From Atherinomorus stipes (Eukaryota > Chordata > Actinopteri > Atheriniformes > Atherinidae), in the NCBI GenBank assembly GCA_023101725.1, contig JALJCO010009114.1, positions 248,001-312,000 of the forward strand: a stretch of 64,000 nt of DNA. The letters are read 5' to 3'. Position numbers and translations under genes: made by a program. The notes beneath the pieces were generated by a model. The model was not told where the DNA came from and did no database searches. It saw only the letters and a list, made by a program, of their open reading frames with translations. Position 1 is the first letter of the stretch, and each line of letters opens with the position of its first letter. This document shows, piece by piece, positions 10,916 through 23,384 of the stretch.

Positions 10916-12024
10916 CTGCCTGGCCAAAATATTGTTGCTACCTAATTTAAGAAGAGGTTCCACAGTAAGATTTTGTTGGACCACCTTTACCTTTGTGGAA
11001 GACATTTTCAACATGATCATGTAACCACAAGGAGATGACTTCTTTTTCCTGCCAACACTAGCAGGAAACACGTACCTGATGCAGAAATTATATCTACTGT
11101 ATTTGCAAAGATAGTTCGACACATGTAGCTGTGGCATAATAGATAAGCCTCTGCAGTGTCATAAGATTTATTTCTATCCAATGTTGCATTCATTTTGATT
11201 GAATAACCTGGTCATTCGGTATATTTGGGTGTCGGCTGACCTCATTCTCTGGGCATACAATGTTGCTGAACCGAGACCTGACCAACTGCGAAACCCCAGA
11301 TCATAAACTGCCCCCAGGCTTGTACAGTAGGCACGAGGTATGATGGCCGCATCACTTCACCCTCCCCTCTCCTTACCCTGATGCTCCCATCACTCTGGAA
11401 CAGGGTAAATCTGGACTCGTCAGACCACATGACCTTTCATCGCTCCAAAGTTCAATCTTCATGCTTCCTAGCGAATTGAAGCCCTTTTTTGCAGTTAGCT
11501 TCACTGATTTTTCTAACCAACTGTTCAGTTCCAATCCCTTTATTTCTGTTCACAAAATGTGGAAATGTTCTTACTTTCACTGTTAAACATAGCACTGAGT
11601 TCTACTGTTTTTTGTTTTTTTTTTATTATTTTATTTCACCAAATCAAATGTTTAAGTGATCACTGATCTCTGTCATTCAGGACTTTTTTCAGACTACATT
11701 TCTTCCCAGAAGACAATGTTTCCCCACTATCACGGCACTTTTTAAATGATGCTTTGGACAGTTTTGGACCCGAATTGAGTAACTTTTGCATCTCAAATGT
11801 TTTCTGTTTATGATTTGGCCTTCTTAAACACACAACCTTATGACCACAGAATGCGTCTTTTGACATGGTTGTTTAAGAAATGAGAAGTTACTCAGTGCCT
11901 CGTCTGGGGTTTAAAAGCTTGTTGCCAGCTAAAAGATAATTATCCATGCAGTGATTATCCAATTTTAGGCTGGTACCTATTTGCTTAGTTAAATCCAGGT
12001 GGCAACCTTTTTTTGGCGAGGCAG
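10916..12024 (-). mobile_element. Decayed Tc1-like transposon
   Basis: The left end CTGCCTGGCCAAAATATTGT and the inverted right end CTGCCTCGCCAAAAAAAGGT are Tc1-type inverted repeats. TA follows the right end (12025-12026), while the left TA has been lost. The right inner region (CACCTGGATTTAACTAAGCA on the minus strand) is typical of a common fish Tc1 family. The element is about 1.1 kb, shorter than an intact one of about 1.6 kb, and its transposase is broken. Confidence 0.75.
11242..11866 (-). pseudogene. Tc1-like transposase remnant
   Basis: Minus-strand pieces in sequence: an N-terminal part starting MSKDAF (11660-11866), then frame-broken sequence with KGLQFARKH-like residues around 11470, and a catalytic-core fragment starting MWSDESRFTLFQSDG (11242-11430). 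The latter carries the first aspartate of the DDE triad in WSDES and continues through a diverged MIWG motif. The second and third acidic residues are not present as readable motifs. Several frameshifts and stops separate the pieces, so no active enzyme can be made. Family assignment rests on the WSDE and MIWG motifs and on the Tc1 ends around it. Confidence 0.75.
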
Positions 12025-12026
12025 TA

Positions 12027-14253
12027 TACATCTGTGCAACTTGAGGTCACCAGCTGGAGCAGGAGGCTCAGACAGTTACAGCAGTGTTTCAGTATATCCA
12101 TTACTCAGCTGTGTCTGGTAAAAGATTACAGACATACCAGATAAACAAAGAGATGGGTTTAGGTGATGATCCTGAACTCCACAGCTGCAGCTCTGCACAA
12201 AATGATTCCACAGTGTTCACCCACTTCACTCTCTTCTCAACATGGCAACTTGGGCTCATTGTGTGTTTCTGCGGTGTTGCCACATGTCAGCTTCACTTTC
12301 CACGAAATTTATGAATTGTTTCTTGTTCTCAGTGTTTCTTTGCTGATTTTAAGAAAACAGCCCAAGTCCTGCAAACTCTGGCATGCAGCAAAGATGCATT
12401 TCCATGATAAAGGCACAACAGTTAGACAAGTAGTTGCTTGTCTGATGCACCAAAGTAAAGTTTCAGCGTAAGGGGTTTATTCTGTGCTTCAAAGAATGAA
12501 AGCTGAAAGCTGAATGTACGGTAACTGTTAGCTCTGCAAGTACTGGGGGAGCTGATGAATACAAAGAACATCCATTTAGCAAATCTTCAGATAATGCCAA
12601 AACAAAAGAAAAGGGAAGACAATGAGAGAAGTGGTGTGTGAAGTCATTAGATGACTGAGCTCGTACATGGATTGGCAGATGTATTGAAATAAGAAAACAT
12701 CACATAGTTACACAGGAAGAATACTGTTTAATTACCACTAAAGAAAGCCTGTTACAATCACCCCAATTAAAATTTTGTTTAACAAAAGAATTACATATAG
12801 AAAAGCAATAAGGCTGTGCAAGCAATGCACGTTATGTAGAAAAACCCAGATTCACACAATGTGGAGTTAAAATTGTTGGGGTCACTACATTTGAACTAAT
12901 TTGTGTGTTAAACTGAATTTTTCACTCAGAAAACTGACCCATTTTAAAGGAAAAGTGTGTGTATGTGTGTGTTCCTGTACTTGCTACATTGTGAGGACTG
13001 TTTTGCATTTTAAACCAGCAAAGTGCGGTCACTTTTGGAAAGTGAGGATGTAACGGAGCTGGGTCCTGGGGAATAAATCAGCTTGGCCTTAGGTTCGTTG
13101 GTGGGAGTTTTATTGTGCTGATGATGCCCCCATTTAAAGTGAACAGTGCACAACACCCTGCAATGCGTGTTTACAGACGTTCTTATTTACAATTACAGGG
13201 GTCCGGAATAGGTTCTGGTTCATTACCCCACACATCCATATGTGTATGGCCTACAAATATTTCATCTCATCTCCAACCCTTCCATCAGATCACACTCCAG
13301 CACTCACATTCCAGCATAAGCCACCCAGTGGATAACGCTGGATTGGCACCATTAACCCACCCTACAGCTGCATTAGGCCACTAGTGTGCACCCCAGCAAA
13401 CAAGGCTGACTAGCCAGTGGGTGTGAGAGGGAAGTCGGCTTTCACAGGTGGCCGACAGTGATGCACACTCGGTCACAGAGGACATTTTTGCCGGTCCTCA
13501 CTAAAGCTGCTTTTAGACTTGCATTGCAGGATATTTGCAGGAAAGTCCATCCGCTAATTAACCGGACTCGTCTTTTCCTCGCAGACTTATTGAGTCCCAG
13601 CCACGTTCAGACATCAGAAAATGTTTCGGAAAAAATCAATACAACTACACTCACCCTTCAACCTTCCCCAGAACATTTTCTTGTGACGTGCCACAACATT
13701 TTATGACATGGGGGCTTGCTGGTAAATGTCCGCTGCAGCTCTGAGGTAAAAGAGCGCAATGTTCGTCTGAATCCAAATGGTATAAAAGACTAAATCTGCA
13801 CTATCACCGCTTTTTGAGGTTAAAGATTTGGTTTTAAGAGTTTAGGTTTGAATTGGGTTTTGGGTTAGGGTGGGGCAAAGGTCAAATTTAGGTAATCAGT
13901 TGAGGTAGTTAGTCGTTTTCAAAAATAACTGGGATTATAACAGCTTCTCATAAAAGTCACTTATGTCTAAAGTATTCCCTTCATATCTCCACTATTATTG
14001 AGAGTTTGGTGTCAGTAAGTGTGACAGTAACAGCAGGAACTGCAACAATCTATACCACATTGATCTGGCATAAAGTAAAAATTCAGCTCAATATTACTGA
14101 GAGGACAGTGGATATTCATGTTGTTCTTTGAATGAGCCACGTAATCATGATGAGTAATGGAGATTTTTTTTTTTTTTTTCCTCTGGGATAATGAGAAGAC
14201 AAAAGTTGCAAAATAAATTGGGCCTTTTCCCAAAGTTTGATTGGAAAGCCGAT
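12027..14253. other. No gene; short simple repeats
   Basis: Contains a short (GT)n run at 12956-12972 followed by CCTGTACTTGCTACATTGTG-like sequence that resembles a dispersed fish repeat. An eroded GGTTAGG-rich patch lies near 13855-13875. A poly-T run at 14164-14179 ends just before the Harbinger-like element. Open frames between 12084 and 13706 overlap on both strands and show no family signature. Confidence 0.5.
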
Positions 14254-15128
14254 TTAGGGTACATTCTCACCAGCATAGTCCAGGGACTCGGTCCGATTGG
14301 GTGGGAATTTCTGAAAAATTTCGCACCTTGCTTTGCTTTGGTTTGTGTTCATACTGCAGTAACTGAAGCGGACCAAACCTGGTTAAACCACCATAGAGGA
14401 AACAACTGCTCACTCGGGGGCAATTCCCTCGAGCGAACGAGTGTTGATTAGTGGCTGTTCCAAATACAGCTACTAATCAACGATGAAAAAGCAGGAAGAA
14501 GAAAACTGGATTCCGTAATTAAAGTGGAAATCTTTCCGCTTTTCATTATTACTCCATCTTTGTCTGCAAGTCATTTTCCATTTGTTCGTTGTCATTTTGA
14601 CCTTTGATCACATGCTGTTTGCTTTTGTTTATCCTCTAACCCAAACAATAATCTACCCCACTTCCTTTAACTTCTTTTACTTGATACTGACCCCGTTTAC
14701 ATGATTTACACTTTACAGTGAAAATCTGAGTTATGATGTGGTTTTCATGTCGTAGTCGAAATAAAAAGAAGCAGGAACCGGCTTTTGTGTACTCCCGGGT
14801 AGACATAAATGGACGAAACTACATCATGCCTGCCCCCTGTCCAATCAGAACCCTTCCCAACGCCTGGATTTAAAGCGGAATTAGATAAATGCGTTTTCCG
14901 TCTAAACCTTAATTAGGAATTATCATTTCCATGTAAACACGAAGGAGAATGATTTAATTCTGAATTATTTAAAGGGACTTGAGGCAAGATTAAGAAATGA
15001 GACTCGCGACTGGCACTAATGGCGCTGCGGGTAACTGCAGCCACAAGCCAAGCCGTCACTGGAGCGTGCACAAACTGAAGCTATAACATTTACTAAGCTG
15101 ATAAAGTCTATTTCTTCGTTGTTCCACC

Positions 15129-17200
15129 CAGAGTGATTGAATGAGAGTGGCGACACTCCCATAGGCTTCTATAGAAAGATTGGAATGCGGAAGTCACGTG
15201 GTTCATGGAGCTGCAAATAGTTCAAAAAGTCAAAAGTTCCAACATTGACGGCTGTTCGTTACCTCCGTGTATGGGGCGTTATCGCCGGTAAGTATCTGAA
15301 ATGACAACATTTCATAGCTTTGTGAGGCATTAGCTGAATTTTCTGTTACAAATAAAGTGAACAGTGTAACTTTATGTGGCAGTTTTAGTCCATTTATTGT
15401 GTGATTTACCAGCTAGTTATAGTTTAGCTGTGGTTAGCTAATGTTAGCTTGGCTTCAGTCGCAATAATCACCGCCAGAAGACGTAGTTATCACAGATTTA
15501 TTGCAGTTATAGGGAAGTTCGTTTTTTCCATAAAAAGATTTCATTATTTAGATGTGGGTTTTTGGTGATGACTGTATCATGCACATAATCTCAATTCCTT
15601 GTGGTAAACTATATCAACTAGAATATTAATCATCTTTTCTTCATTACGATTGACAGAAAATTCTACATCCTTTAACACGCAATGCCTCAGAGACAGCAAA
15701 ATGAATGTAGAGACAGCCTGGGTCAGCTGCATAAATGTGGATATCATTCATTAAATATATATTGTGAATATGGATGATTATAACACACATATATAGTATA
15801 TTCCTCCACCTGGAACTAGTTTTCCAGACAATCCTGGGTTTAACCCTTTTCTCAACACAAACGTCCACGGTCCAGCTTGTCTTTTGTCTTTTGTCTTCTT
15901 GGATGGATAAAACTGTAATGTTGCATCATAATTCCTGTGTTTGCAGGTCTTGCAGTACATCCATGGAAGAGTTGCATCGTGTCTGGGAGGACTTCAGTGG
16001 GTTTGTATTCCCTTTACAGGGTGACGAGAAGACATGATGTCCAACTAGTGGATGAGAGGACATGATGTCCATCCAGTGATTCCTGCTTCAGAAACCATGC
16101 AGCAGATGGAGGTTGCTGCTTTATTTTTGAGTATACCAGCAGCAGTTATGTCTAGATTTTGTGTGTGTTTTTACACAGTGGTTTTACATAAATTGTTTTT
16201 ATTATTTAACACTTGGCTTCTTATTTTTAGTGTCGCACTTTAAGATCTGTCTTACAAATGGAAAGTGCTATATAAATCCTATTATTAAATATTATTATTA
16301 GTAGTAGTAGAATGACTGTTGAACTAATAGACAACCACTTCCATCTTGTGCTTCCTGTCACCATAGAAACATGATCGTGTCTCATCCACTTTGTACACAT
16401 TACCTCATAATGTGCATAATAAAGTTATTTTACATAATTAAATGTTTTGTTGTATGTTTATTTGAAAAGCTGTGTTTGAAAACGTGGCAGTAATTTTGTT
16501 CTTTTATTACATTATTTATAAAATTATTCAGATTATTTTACTCTAGTTTTCTGACTACAACAATGAACAGAATTACTGATGTACTCAGTTCACGTAGCAA
16601 ATCATGAAATATGCTGAATATGATGTAATAATATAATAACAGCGTCCTCTATAGAGAAGAATAAATTCCAAGTCATCACTCAGAGCATCTATTTATTCAT
16701 TTTTTATAGTCATTGATATAGTCTCTGCCATTCAGATATTGTCCAGGGGGAGATGTGACCTCCACAGCTGTAGTGTTTGATTAAATCTTTTATCAGACAG
16801 AAAGATCAGGACTGTACGGGTGTAAATGTGGGTAAACTCAAGCAGGACAGTAACCTCTGGAACATCAGGAGGCGGAGGTGCCACGCACCCGTTCTAGCAT
16901 GCAAAGAAACCAACGACACAGCTTTAACACGGCTGTTGGTGTTTGGTTTTTTTCCTCTCTTGTGCTAAAAAAAAACCTTTGATAAAATACATAGTCGTTG
17001 CAGTAATCAATAAACACAACTGGTCAATATTTCAGGAAAATTGTGAGGATAATCCACGTTTTTGCGCCGCCTCCTGCCTGAATCCGTTTAACCCACAGAC
17101 AGCGCGGTGCTGTTTATGAACTTTTTAAGGCTGCATGAACCACGTGACCGCCTGTCGGCGAGTTCAAAGTGTGTCGTAACTCTCATACTTAATGGTGCTG
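15129..17200. mobile_element. hAT element, 2072 bp, nested
   Basis: Ends are CAGAGTGATTGAATGAGAGT and (inverted) CAGCACCATTAAGTATGAGA, sharing ATGAGAG and CGACAC further in. GTTCCACC occurs directly before (15121-15128) and after (17201-17208), a perfect 8-bp hAT duplication, and the related copy at 6650 has an uninterrupted GTTCCACT at the same place. Near the left end is a short ATG-led stretch reading MGRYRR, followed by a strong donor GTAAGTAT at 15288, perhaps the relic of a first exon. No downstream transposase exons can be read. A LINE-tail-like repeat lies at 16225-16312. Confidence 0.85.
16225..16312 (+). mobile_element. LINE/SINE tail-like fragment
   Basis: Carries AAAGTGCTATATAAAT followed by (ATT)n and (AGT)n triplets, the form of a common fish retroposon 3' tail. 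The same word is found at about 61198. It is nested in the hAT element. Confidence 0.5.
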
Positions 17201-17475
17201 GTTCCACCTCTTAGTGTATTTCAGTTGATCTGGATCGTTTGCTGACGGCAGAAGAATCCATAACTACACTATCCTTTGCAGTATTTGAATTTGCCGCGAC
17301 CGTCTCCTCGGCCACCAAATTGCAGCACATTATGCAGCACACAGCCTGTTCAAGGCAACGGAGAGAGACCAGGGTGGGCTCGCTCTTTTTGTTTTTTAGC
17401 ACTTCATCACCCACTAGCATTAAGAAACTGGACATGCTTGTTTATTCTTTCACAATTCCTGCCTGTAGTCCCTTT

Positions 17476-17690
17476 AATGGGCTATATGCATGGTTCTACT
17501 ACTTCCTGAACTTAAGACAGCACATTTGCTTCCTGTCCTTCATGACTGGACAAACTGATTACTCCAGGTGTCTGGCCAGTTACTGAGGTCAGACACACCT
17601 GGGTTAATCAGTTTGTCCAGTCACAACAGCCAGGAAGCAAAGGTGCTGTCTGAAGTTCAGGAAGTAGAAGAGCCGTGCATATAGCTCATT
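17476..17690. mobile_element. Palindromic MITE-like inverted repeat
   Basis: Arms of about 90 bases face each other: GGGCTATATGCATGG, ACTTCCTGAACTTAAGACAG and GACTGGACAAACTGATTA on the left reappear inverted on the right with few mismatches. The loop is about 30 bases around 17570-17595. The left arm begins immediately at the TTAA that closes the 14973-17473 element, so the target duplication is unclear. No coding content. Confidence 0.7.
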
Positions 17691-17937
17691 CGGAATAATT
17701 AATTTCAATAAAAAAAACATCATGTAACCGGGGCCACTATATTGCTGTCGAGATAGTCCAATAGTCTGTTTGCAAGTGAACCGAGACCCCAGCTATCAGG
17801 CAGACCAGAGTCCACTTTTTTGGTGCGCACCAGGATGTGATTGGTGTTCACACTGCACCAAACAAAAGCGGACAATGTGGAAACGGATCACGGTCCATTT
17901 AAAGTGGTCCAAACAGCCCACTGTGAATGCACCCTTA

Positions 17938-19639
17938 GACTAAACCTAAAGTTTGATGGTTATTTCACTGCAAATATTAGTCTGAATTGGAACAATTCTT
18001 AAAAATATTTGACGTTAATATCAGTTTTGAAGTCAGGAAGTCATCAAAGCCAGAAACTTTTAAATTCTTTAAATCTTTATATCTTCTGAGCAGATAATCT
18101 TAAGCAGTCTTGTGCTTCTCTGTTCCACCAAGGTGGGTAATTCTGCTCACACAAACCACAGAAATCCTCTGATTTATTCAAAACAACACACTAATGCTAC
18201 CTCAATAGAAGTAGAGCATCAATTCCTGTTTGCTGGAGGTTTATTTTCCAGGGAAGAGGTGGCTCTTCATGGATGTTAACAAAGGCAAATGCAAAAGCTT
18301 TTATGAACAGCATATAATGCACACCCAGCACTTTGGTGCAGTTCCTGAATACTGCTCTCTGACTACACAGCCACTTATCAGAGACATCTGTAGCCTGACA
18401 CGTGAGACAGATAAAATATTACAGACTTTGGTATTATGTTATATTACAAGTGCCACAATGTAAACAAATTTAAACAGGCTGATTTAATTTTGCATTTGCT
18501 GAAAAAGGTGACCGAGGAATATTTATTGTTCCCTGCAGCTTTCAAGAAGTACTCAGGCACGCCAGTGAATCTAGAAGTTTTATGAGCTCTAGCGTTTGTG
18601 ACAACACCAGCAAGGCCACAGCCTTGTTCATAGAGTTCCTAATAATGGATAGATATCCAAATTTTTTTGCATCATTAACAAATGAAAGTCATGTAATTGG
18701 AGACTTTCCAAAGAGCTTTTTTTCTCCCCTTTGTATGGCAGTAAGCAGTCAAGCCAACCCTGTGTTTGAGCTGCTGTTGCACTGACAATAATCCAAACAG
18801 GGCGATCAGAGGGTATCTGCATGCTGCTGAAATGACACTCCTCTGCAGAGATGGTGTGTTTCACAACCTGGCCAGCTGTCTAATGTCAATATTACTAGAG
18901 GCCATTCCGGAGGATGTTATAATGAACAGACAAATAGGCTACAGCCAATGCAATTAATTTTTTTTTAAGAGCTAGATTTCTTTTTTTTATTAATTAAAAC
19001 CTCCCCAAGTTTAACTTCATATCTGTGGAAAAGGAGTATTGATTTACAATTAGTTTCTCCAGAGATGGTTTGAAGACAGTTAATACCTTTTCTTAGAGAA
19101 TCCAAATGATATTGCGGGAAATAAGAGAGTGATACAGTATCTAGGTTGTAGTAGACTACTGTTGTGTCAAATAGCTTGTGGGCTTTTGGGGCTACTATTT
19201 GACATTACCAGCATCAGAAGAGAAAACATCCCTAGCAGGGAAGGAATGTGGATTAATGATGACTGCTGAGGCTGCTCAAGTTAAGTGAAATGAAGGCATA
19301 ACAAAGAAAATTCTCAATATGCCGGTGTAATTGACTGTTCGCTAATCCTCTTCTCTAAATAGCGATTGTCCAATTCTTGCTTAGCAAGCATAAAATGGCA
19401 CAGTGGGCCTGTGAAGCTTTGGATTGCTCTGCATGTTCAATTGGGCTGTGGGGGGCTGTTGAAGGAGAAAAAGAAATCTGAAAAGGGAAATTATTCCACA
19501 GATAGTAAACCAGCATGGATTAAACAGAGTTTTTCAGCCCTGCAAATATTAGATTTACTAGCAAAAAAAAAAAAATACACAACAAACTTGGAAACAGCAG
19601 TTAAGACAAATTCACTGCAGTTATCAAGTTCTCATGTTA
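17938..19639. other. No gene recognised
   Basis: Mixed-complexity DNA without readable exons. A 9-bp inverted repeat (GTCAAATAG ... CTATTTGAC) occurs near 19168-19205. Short poly-T and poly-A tracts lie at 18958-18966 and 19562-19574. Confidence 0.5.
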
Positions 19640-19647
19640 GCTGTCAG

Positions 19648-20826
19648 CGGTGATGGGAATAACGGCGTTAGAAATAAACAGTGTTACTAACGGCACTACT
19701 TTTTCAGTAACAGGCTAATCTAATTACTAAGCCCATCATCACAACGCCGTTTTCGTTACTGTCCTTCATTGACAGCGCGTTACTATTGTTATGCGAGATT
19801 CATTTTTGTTCCTGGAGAACAGAAATTTCACATTTTTTGAGACTATATTGTGCTGGTGCTCTCACAGAGAGGAGGCGGAGTGATACGGAGAAACCTGGAG
19901 ACGCTTGCTCATACACTCGGCAGTAACCTGCGGTCTCCAGGGCTGCAGACACGTGCCTCTCCACACACTCATGTTTGAGTGAAAAAGGAGTCGCTGTGTT
20001 CTGTTGAACGCAGCTGCAGTCCAGGTTTGAAGAAGTTCGTGTTGAGCCTCTGCGGACCGATACAGGGCGTACAGCGGTGACAGCGTCACCAACCTGACAC
20101 AGACGCAGACACAGCGCGAGTACCTGTAAATCCAGTTTAAGAAGAAAACGGCATCATAGTTTGAGTAAAAAGTTTCACTGAATTATTTCTTTCACCCATG
20201 ACCCGAATTCAGTTAATAGTTACACTGAAGATATATTACATTAGTTCTGCACGTTAGATCTGTCTTCATCCGACCGGAGCGGTACAGAAACAGTGTTGAT
20301 GATGATGATAATCTGTCATTGCAAACCCCCAATGTGTGTAGCTGAACACACGCACGCACAATCGGGAGAATTATAAACTGGAATCATCACAAACATCAGT
20401 TTTCCTCAGAGATAAAAAGCACGAACTGGATGAGAAAAGTTGATTAGTAGGCCTTCGTGTGTCTTTGTGGTGTCTGGCCGTCTTACGTGAGCTTGAAGCT
20501 CCTCTCCTGAGGAGGAGACGGAGCCACAACATCCATCAGTCTGAGTGTCCATGATTTTTCTGTAAGTAATTTATTCTGATTTATTCATTAGTCAGATCTA
20601 ATATTCACTTTTTTTATCAATTCACCATAAAGATTAAATTAATAGATTAAGATTAATTTAAATTTACATCAAAAGGAACATTAAAAAGTAACAGAATAAG
20701 AATTAAGTAGTAAGTAAGTAGTTATTTTTATAGAGCTGTAACTCAGTTACTAAGCCCATTACTTTTTTGGAGGAGTAATTAGTAACTATAATTAATTACT
20801 TTTTTAAAGTATTGTTCCCAACACTG
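19648..20826. mobile_element. hAT element, 1.2 kb non-autonomous
   Basis: Left end CGGTGATGGGAATAACGGCG, right end inverted CAGTGTTGGGAACAATACTT; the first 12 bases differ at two positions. GCTGTCAG stands directly before (19640-19647) and after (20827-20834), a perfect 8-bp duplication. Subterminal GTTACT/AGTAAC and TACTAAGCCCAT words recur on both sides, as in Ac-like hAT families of fish. The GC-richer middle (19860-20110) is not readable as transposase. Confidence 0.85.
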
Positions 20827-20834
20827 GCTGTCAG

Positions 20835-22367
20835 TAAGGTTAGTGGTTCTGGAAGGCCCCATTGTTTTAACACATTAAAGGAATATTGATGTAGCCACTT
20901 GGGGGAGGAGATGCATAAAACTATGAGTAGTTTCATAACTAAAACTATGAAAGAAACATTGCATCAGCTAACACAGCACCAGAGCTGTGGAGGGGGGGCC
21001 GTCGTCTACGGCTTCATCTCAATGAACTCAGTCAGTATACTGGGTCATACATACTTGTGTTGAATTGTTAATCAGGAGTTGGGGGAGACACAGACGTACA
21101 GATGGAGCATGGCATGGTTGCTGTATTTTGTTTGTTTTTCTTTTTTCCTTTTTAACAGTTCTTGGAAGTCCAAAGCAGTACTGTACATAAGTCAACTATC
21201 ATCTAAACAAAGAGCTACAAGCAAGTTTTATGGATTTAGCTCTGTTGTGCAACATGAAACCAATAAAGAAGAGCCTTGATGTGCAAAACCACTGATGGCC
21301 AAGAGGGACTGACTCCATTAAAAAAGCTAAAACTTTCCATTATAAAACATGCAGTCCCAGTAGCTGTGTCCATTTTCAACTTTACCTTGGAACTATGCGG
21401 TTTTAAGTAGTTTCACTCATTTTCAACCAGACGTTTTTATTTGAATAGCTCAGATATAAAAGTTGAAGCATAAAGCCTTTAGACAGCCAAAGTAAAACAA
21501 TCGTATCAAAGTTTTTTGTTGACTTTATGTGTTGCTTTTCTATGGTTTTATTTTTTTTAAAGGGCTGGAAATACTGGATTTCCAAGGTGTTTGCTGGGCT
21601 AACAATGCTGTTTTCTATTTTTCTTCTATTTATGCGATGTTATTTTTCTAGGCCACTCCATGAAGCAAGTAAATAGACAGGCCCATCAGATCAGCCAGCA
21701 CCTACTGCCATCATTGACATGTTTGCTGAAAGAACCTTTTGTACACCTGTAACAAATGATGTGGGTCGTCAGAGAGGAAAATGAGGAAGGTGAGTGTATC
21801 TTGGTGAGCAGACGCTAACCACGGGGTTGGGCTCTATACTTTGAAAGGGTGTATTTCTTTTTTCTTTATTTAGGGGATGCTTCACTTACTTTGAAGGCAT
21901 TGTAGATGTTTCTTTAAAATTTTTTTGCAATATTTGCACTACCCCCTACGCTATGATTAGTTAAAAACTTCAAATATATGAATATTATTATACATCAGCT
22001 GTGAAAGTAACGGAGCTGAAAAAACATCCGCCTATCATCTCTGCATTCCGTACATTTTTGATTTTTCTATTGCCTGTCAGTCACTCTTACTATGGTAGTT
22101 TGAGGTCAATTTAACGGGTAATAGGCGAGACTGATCAATGAGAGTGATTGATTGGAAGAGTAATACTACCTAATATGATATAATACCAATATTGCATTCA
22201 GTATCAGCCCCGTATAGTATACCGGCAGCAGGATTTTCTTATAATTTTTTAAAATCAAAGTATTTTGACTTTCTGAGCAGCAGATCATTAAAATAAAAGT
22301 CCAAAAGGTTCCTGACTTTACCTGAAGTCTAAATCTGTAGTGATATTATGTCTGGGCTAAATATTTG
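20835..22367. other. No gene recognised
   Basis: AT-rich DNA. The only recurrent piece is at 22092-22154, which matches 46053-46120 in inverted orientation. Confidence 0.5.
22092..22154 (-). repeat. Dispersed repeat shared with 46053-46120
   Basis: The words GGTAATAGGCGAGACTGATC and AATGAGAGTGATTGATTGG are found nearly identically, inverted, at 46053-46120, with about 60 bases of similarity. The family is unknown to me. The orientation given treats the 46 kb copy as plus. Confidence 0.8.

Positions 22368-22426
<59 letters not shown>
22368..22426. repeat. (CTAT)n microsatellite
   Basis: About 14.75 perfect tetranucleotide units over 59 bases. Confidence 0.98.
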
Positions 22427-22925
22427 GTGTTATTACAATTTCTCCAACTGGAAAATACAGTAAACAGGTAACTGTACCACTTTTCTATTTTTTAAAAATA
22501 TTATTTACAATTTATCATGTGGGCCTATTCATGTGTATATTGAATTGTTATCAAGCTGGAAGATCAATCTAAACGAGTAGCAGGTTTTTTTTGTTGTTTT
22601 TGGGTTTTTTTTGTTTCTTTTCATTTTGATCTCATTCTCAGTTTTACTTGAGGTGAAAAAACTTCTCCTACATCAACATCAACATTTAGCATAACACGAG
22701 TCACTTCAACTTAATTGCATCAGTAAATCTGAAAAATCGTCTCAGCTTCAAATTTTGTTGATTTTTTACTCCTAATGTGGATGACAAAACCTTTTTGTTG
22801 AGTTTACTCTAACATGCTTTGCAGCTGGTTGCTTTACCTTTAAGTGTAAAAATTCATTCTTTTTGTAAGAAATATGTATTCTACCCATTCATTTTCCATA
22901 CCCGATGCATTCAATAAATCCCAGC

Positions 22926-23099
22926 AGCAGCTTGCAGAGTCGGATATTGGGTGGGGTTGGATTTCCAATGGGCGTGGCCAGAAAGGTTGGTTCAGGGATA
23001 GGGGTAGGGTTAGGGTTACAATATTTCAATGAAAACAATGTGTTGGCGGAGTCGAATGTCAGACCCTGTCCAATATCCGACTCCTGCGAACTGCAGGCA
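22926..23099. mobile_element. Short MITE with inverted ends
   Basis: GCAGCTTGCAG then AGTCGGATATTGG on the left is matched inverted by CCAATATCCGACTCC then TGCGAACTGC on the right. The 174 bp unit has a G-rich interior with GGGTAGGGTTAGGGTTA. No clear target duplication was found, so the class is open. Confidence 0.6.
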
Positions 23100-23384
23100 G
23101 GACCTTCCTGATGCCTTTGCAGGGTAAACTTGGGTCAACATCCTCACAGATATTTAACTTATTAAACAAAACAACTCATCTTAACAAATAGTTATGCTAA
23201 TTTTGTTAAATTTAAGCTTCTACTTTGAGATGCCCTCTTGATTTAGCTTCTTACAGCACTAGAACCCCTTCGTTGAATTTACTTAAAGATCTCCTTCCCC
23301 TGAAAACCATTTTAACTTGCTCCTTTTGAAATACAGAGGGTCACCCCTAGTTACACATGCTGTGCTTGGAAGTGGTGCGTCACC

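Larger units (their letters stand above)
14973..17473. mobile_element. TTAA-target element interrupted by a hAT
   Basis: Left end AGGGACTTGAGGCAAGATTA, right end (inverted) AGGGACTACAGGCAGGAATT, with TTAA on both sides (14969-14972 and 17474-17477). After removal of the hAT at 15129-17200 and one copy of its 8-bp duplication, the element is about 421 bp. Its left 155 and next 100 bases match the uninterrupted copy at 6650-6902. TTAA duplication with AGGG ends fits Kolobok-like or piggyBac-like MITEs; without a transposase I cannot choose between them. Confidence 0.75.
14257..17934. mobile_element. PIF/Harbinger-like element, outer layer of a nested stack
   Basis: The left end GGGTACATTCTCACC and inverted right end GGGTGCATTCACAGTG form terminal repeats. 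Each is flanked by TTA (14254-14256 and 17935-17937), the 3-bp target duplication typical of PIF/Harbinger. Inside, near the two ends, similar words recur inverted (GGACTCGGTCCG on the left; GGTCCAAACAGCC and CGGTCCATTT on the right). The interior is filled by later insertions: a TTAA element at 14973-17473 and a palindromic block at 17476-17690. A further possible element with GTTTACATG/CATGTAAAC ends lies at about 14690-14945. No transposase frame is visible. Confidence 0.55.

Noticed and set aside
19168..19205. Hairpin considered as a small RNA gene or tRNA
   Set aside because: Only a 9-bp stem with a loose interior. No tRNA arms or anticodon, and no Pol III boxes.
23000..23018. GGGTTAGGGTT telomere-like motif
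   Set aside because: Only two or three imperfect units within a short MITE; not a telomeric tract.
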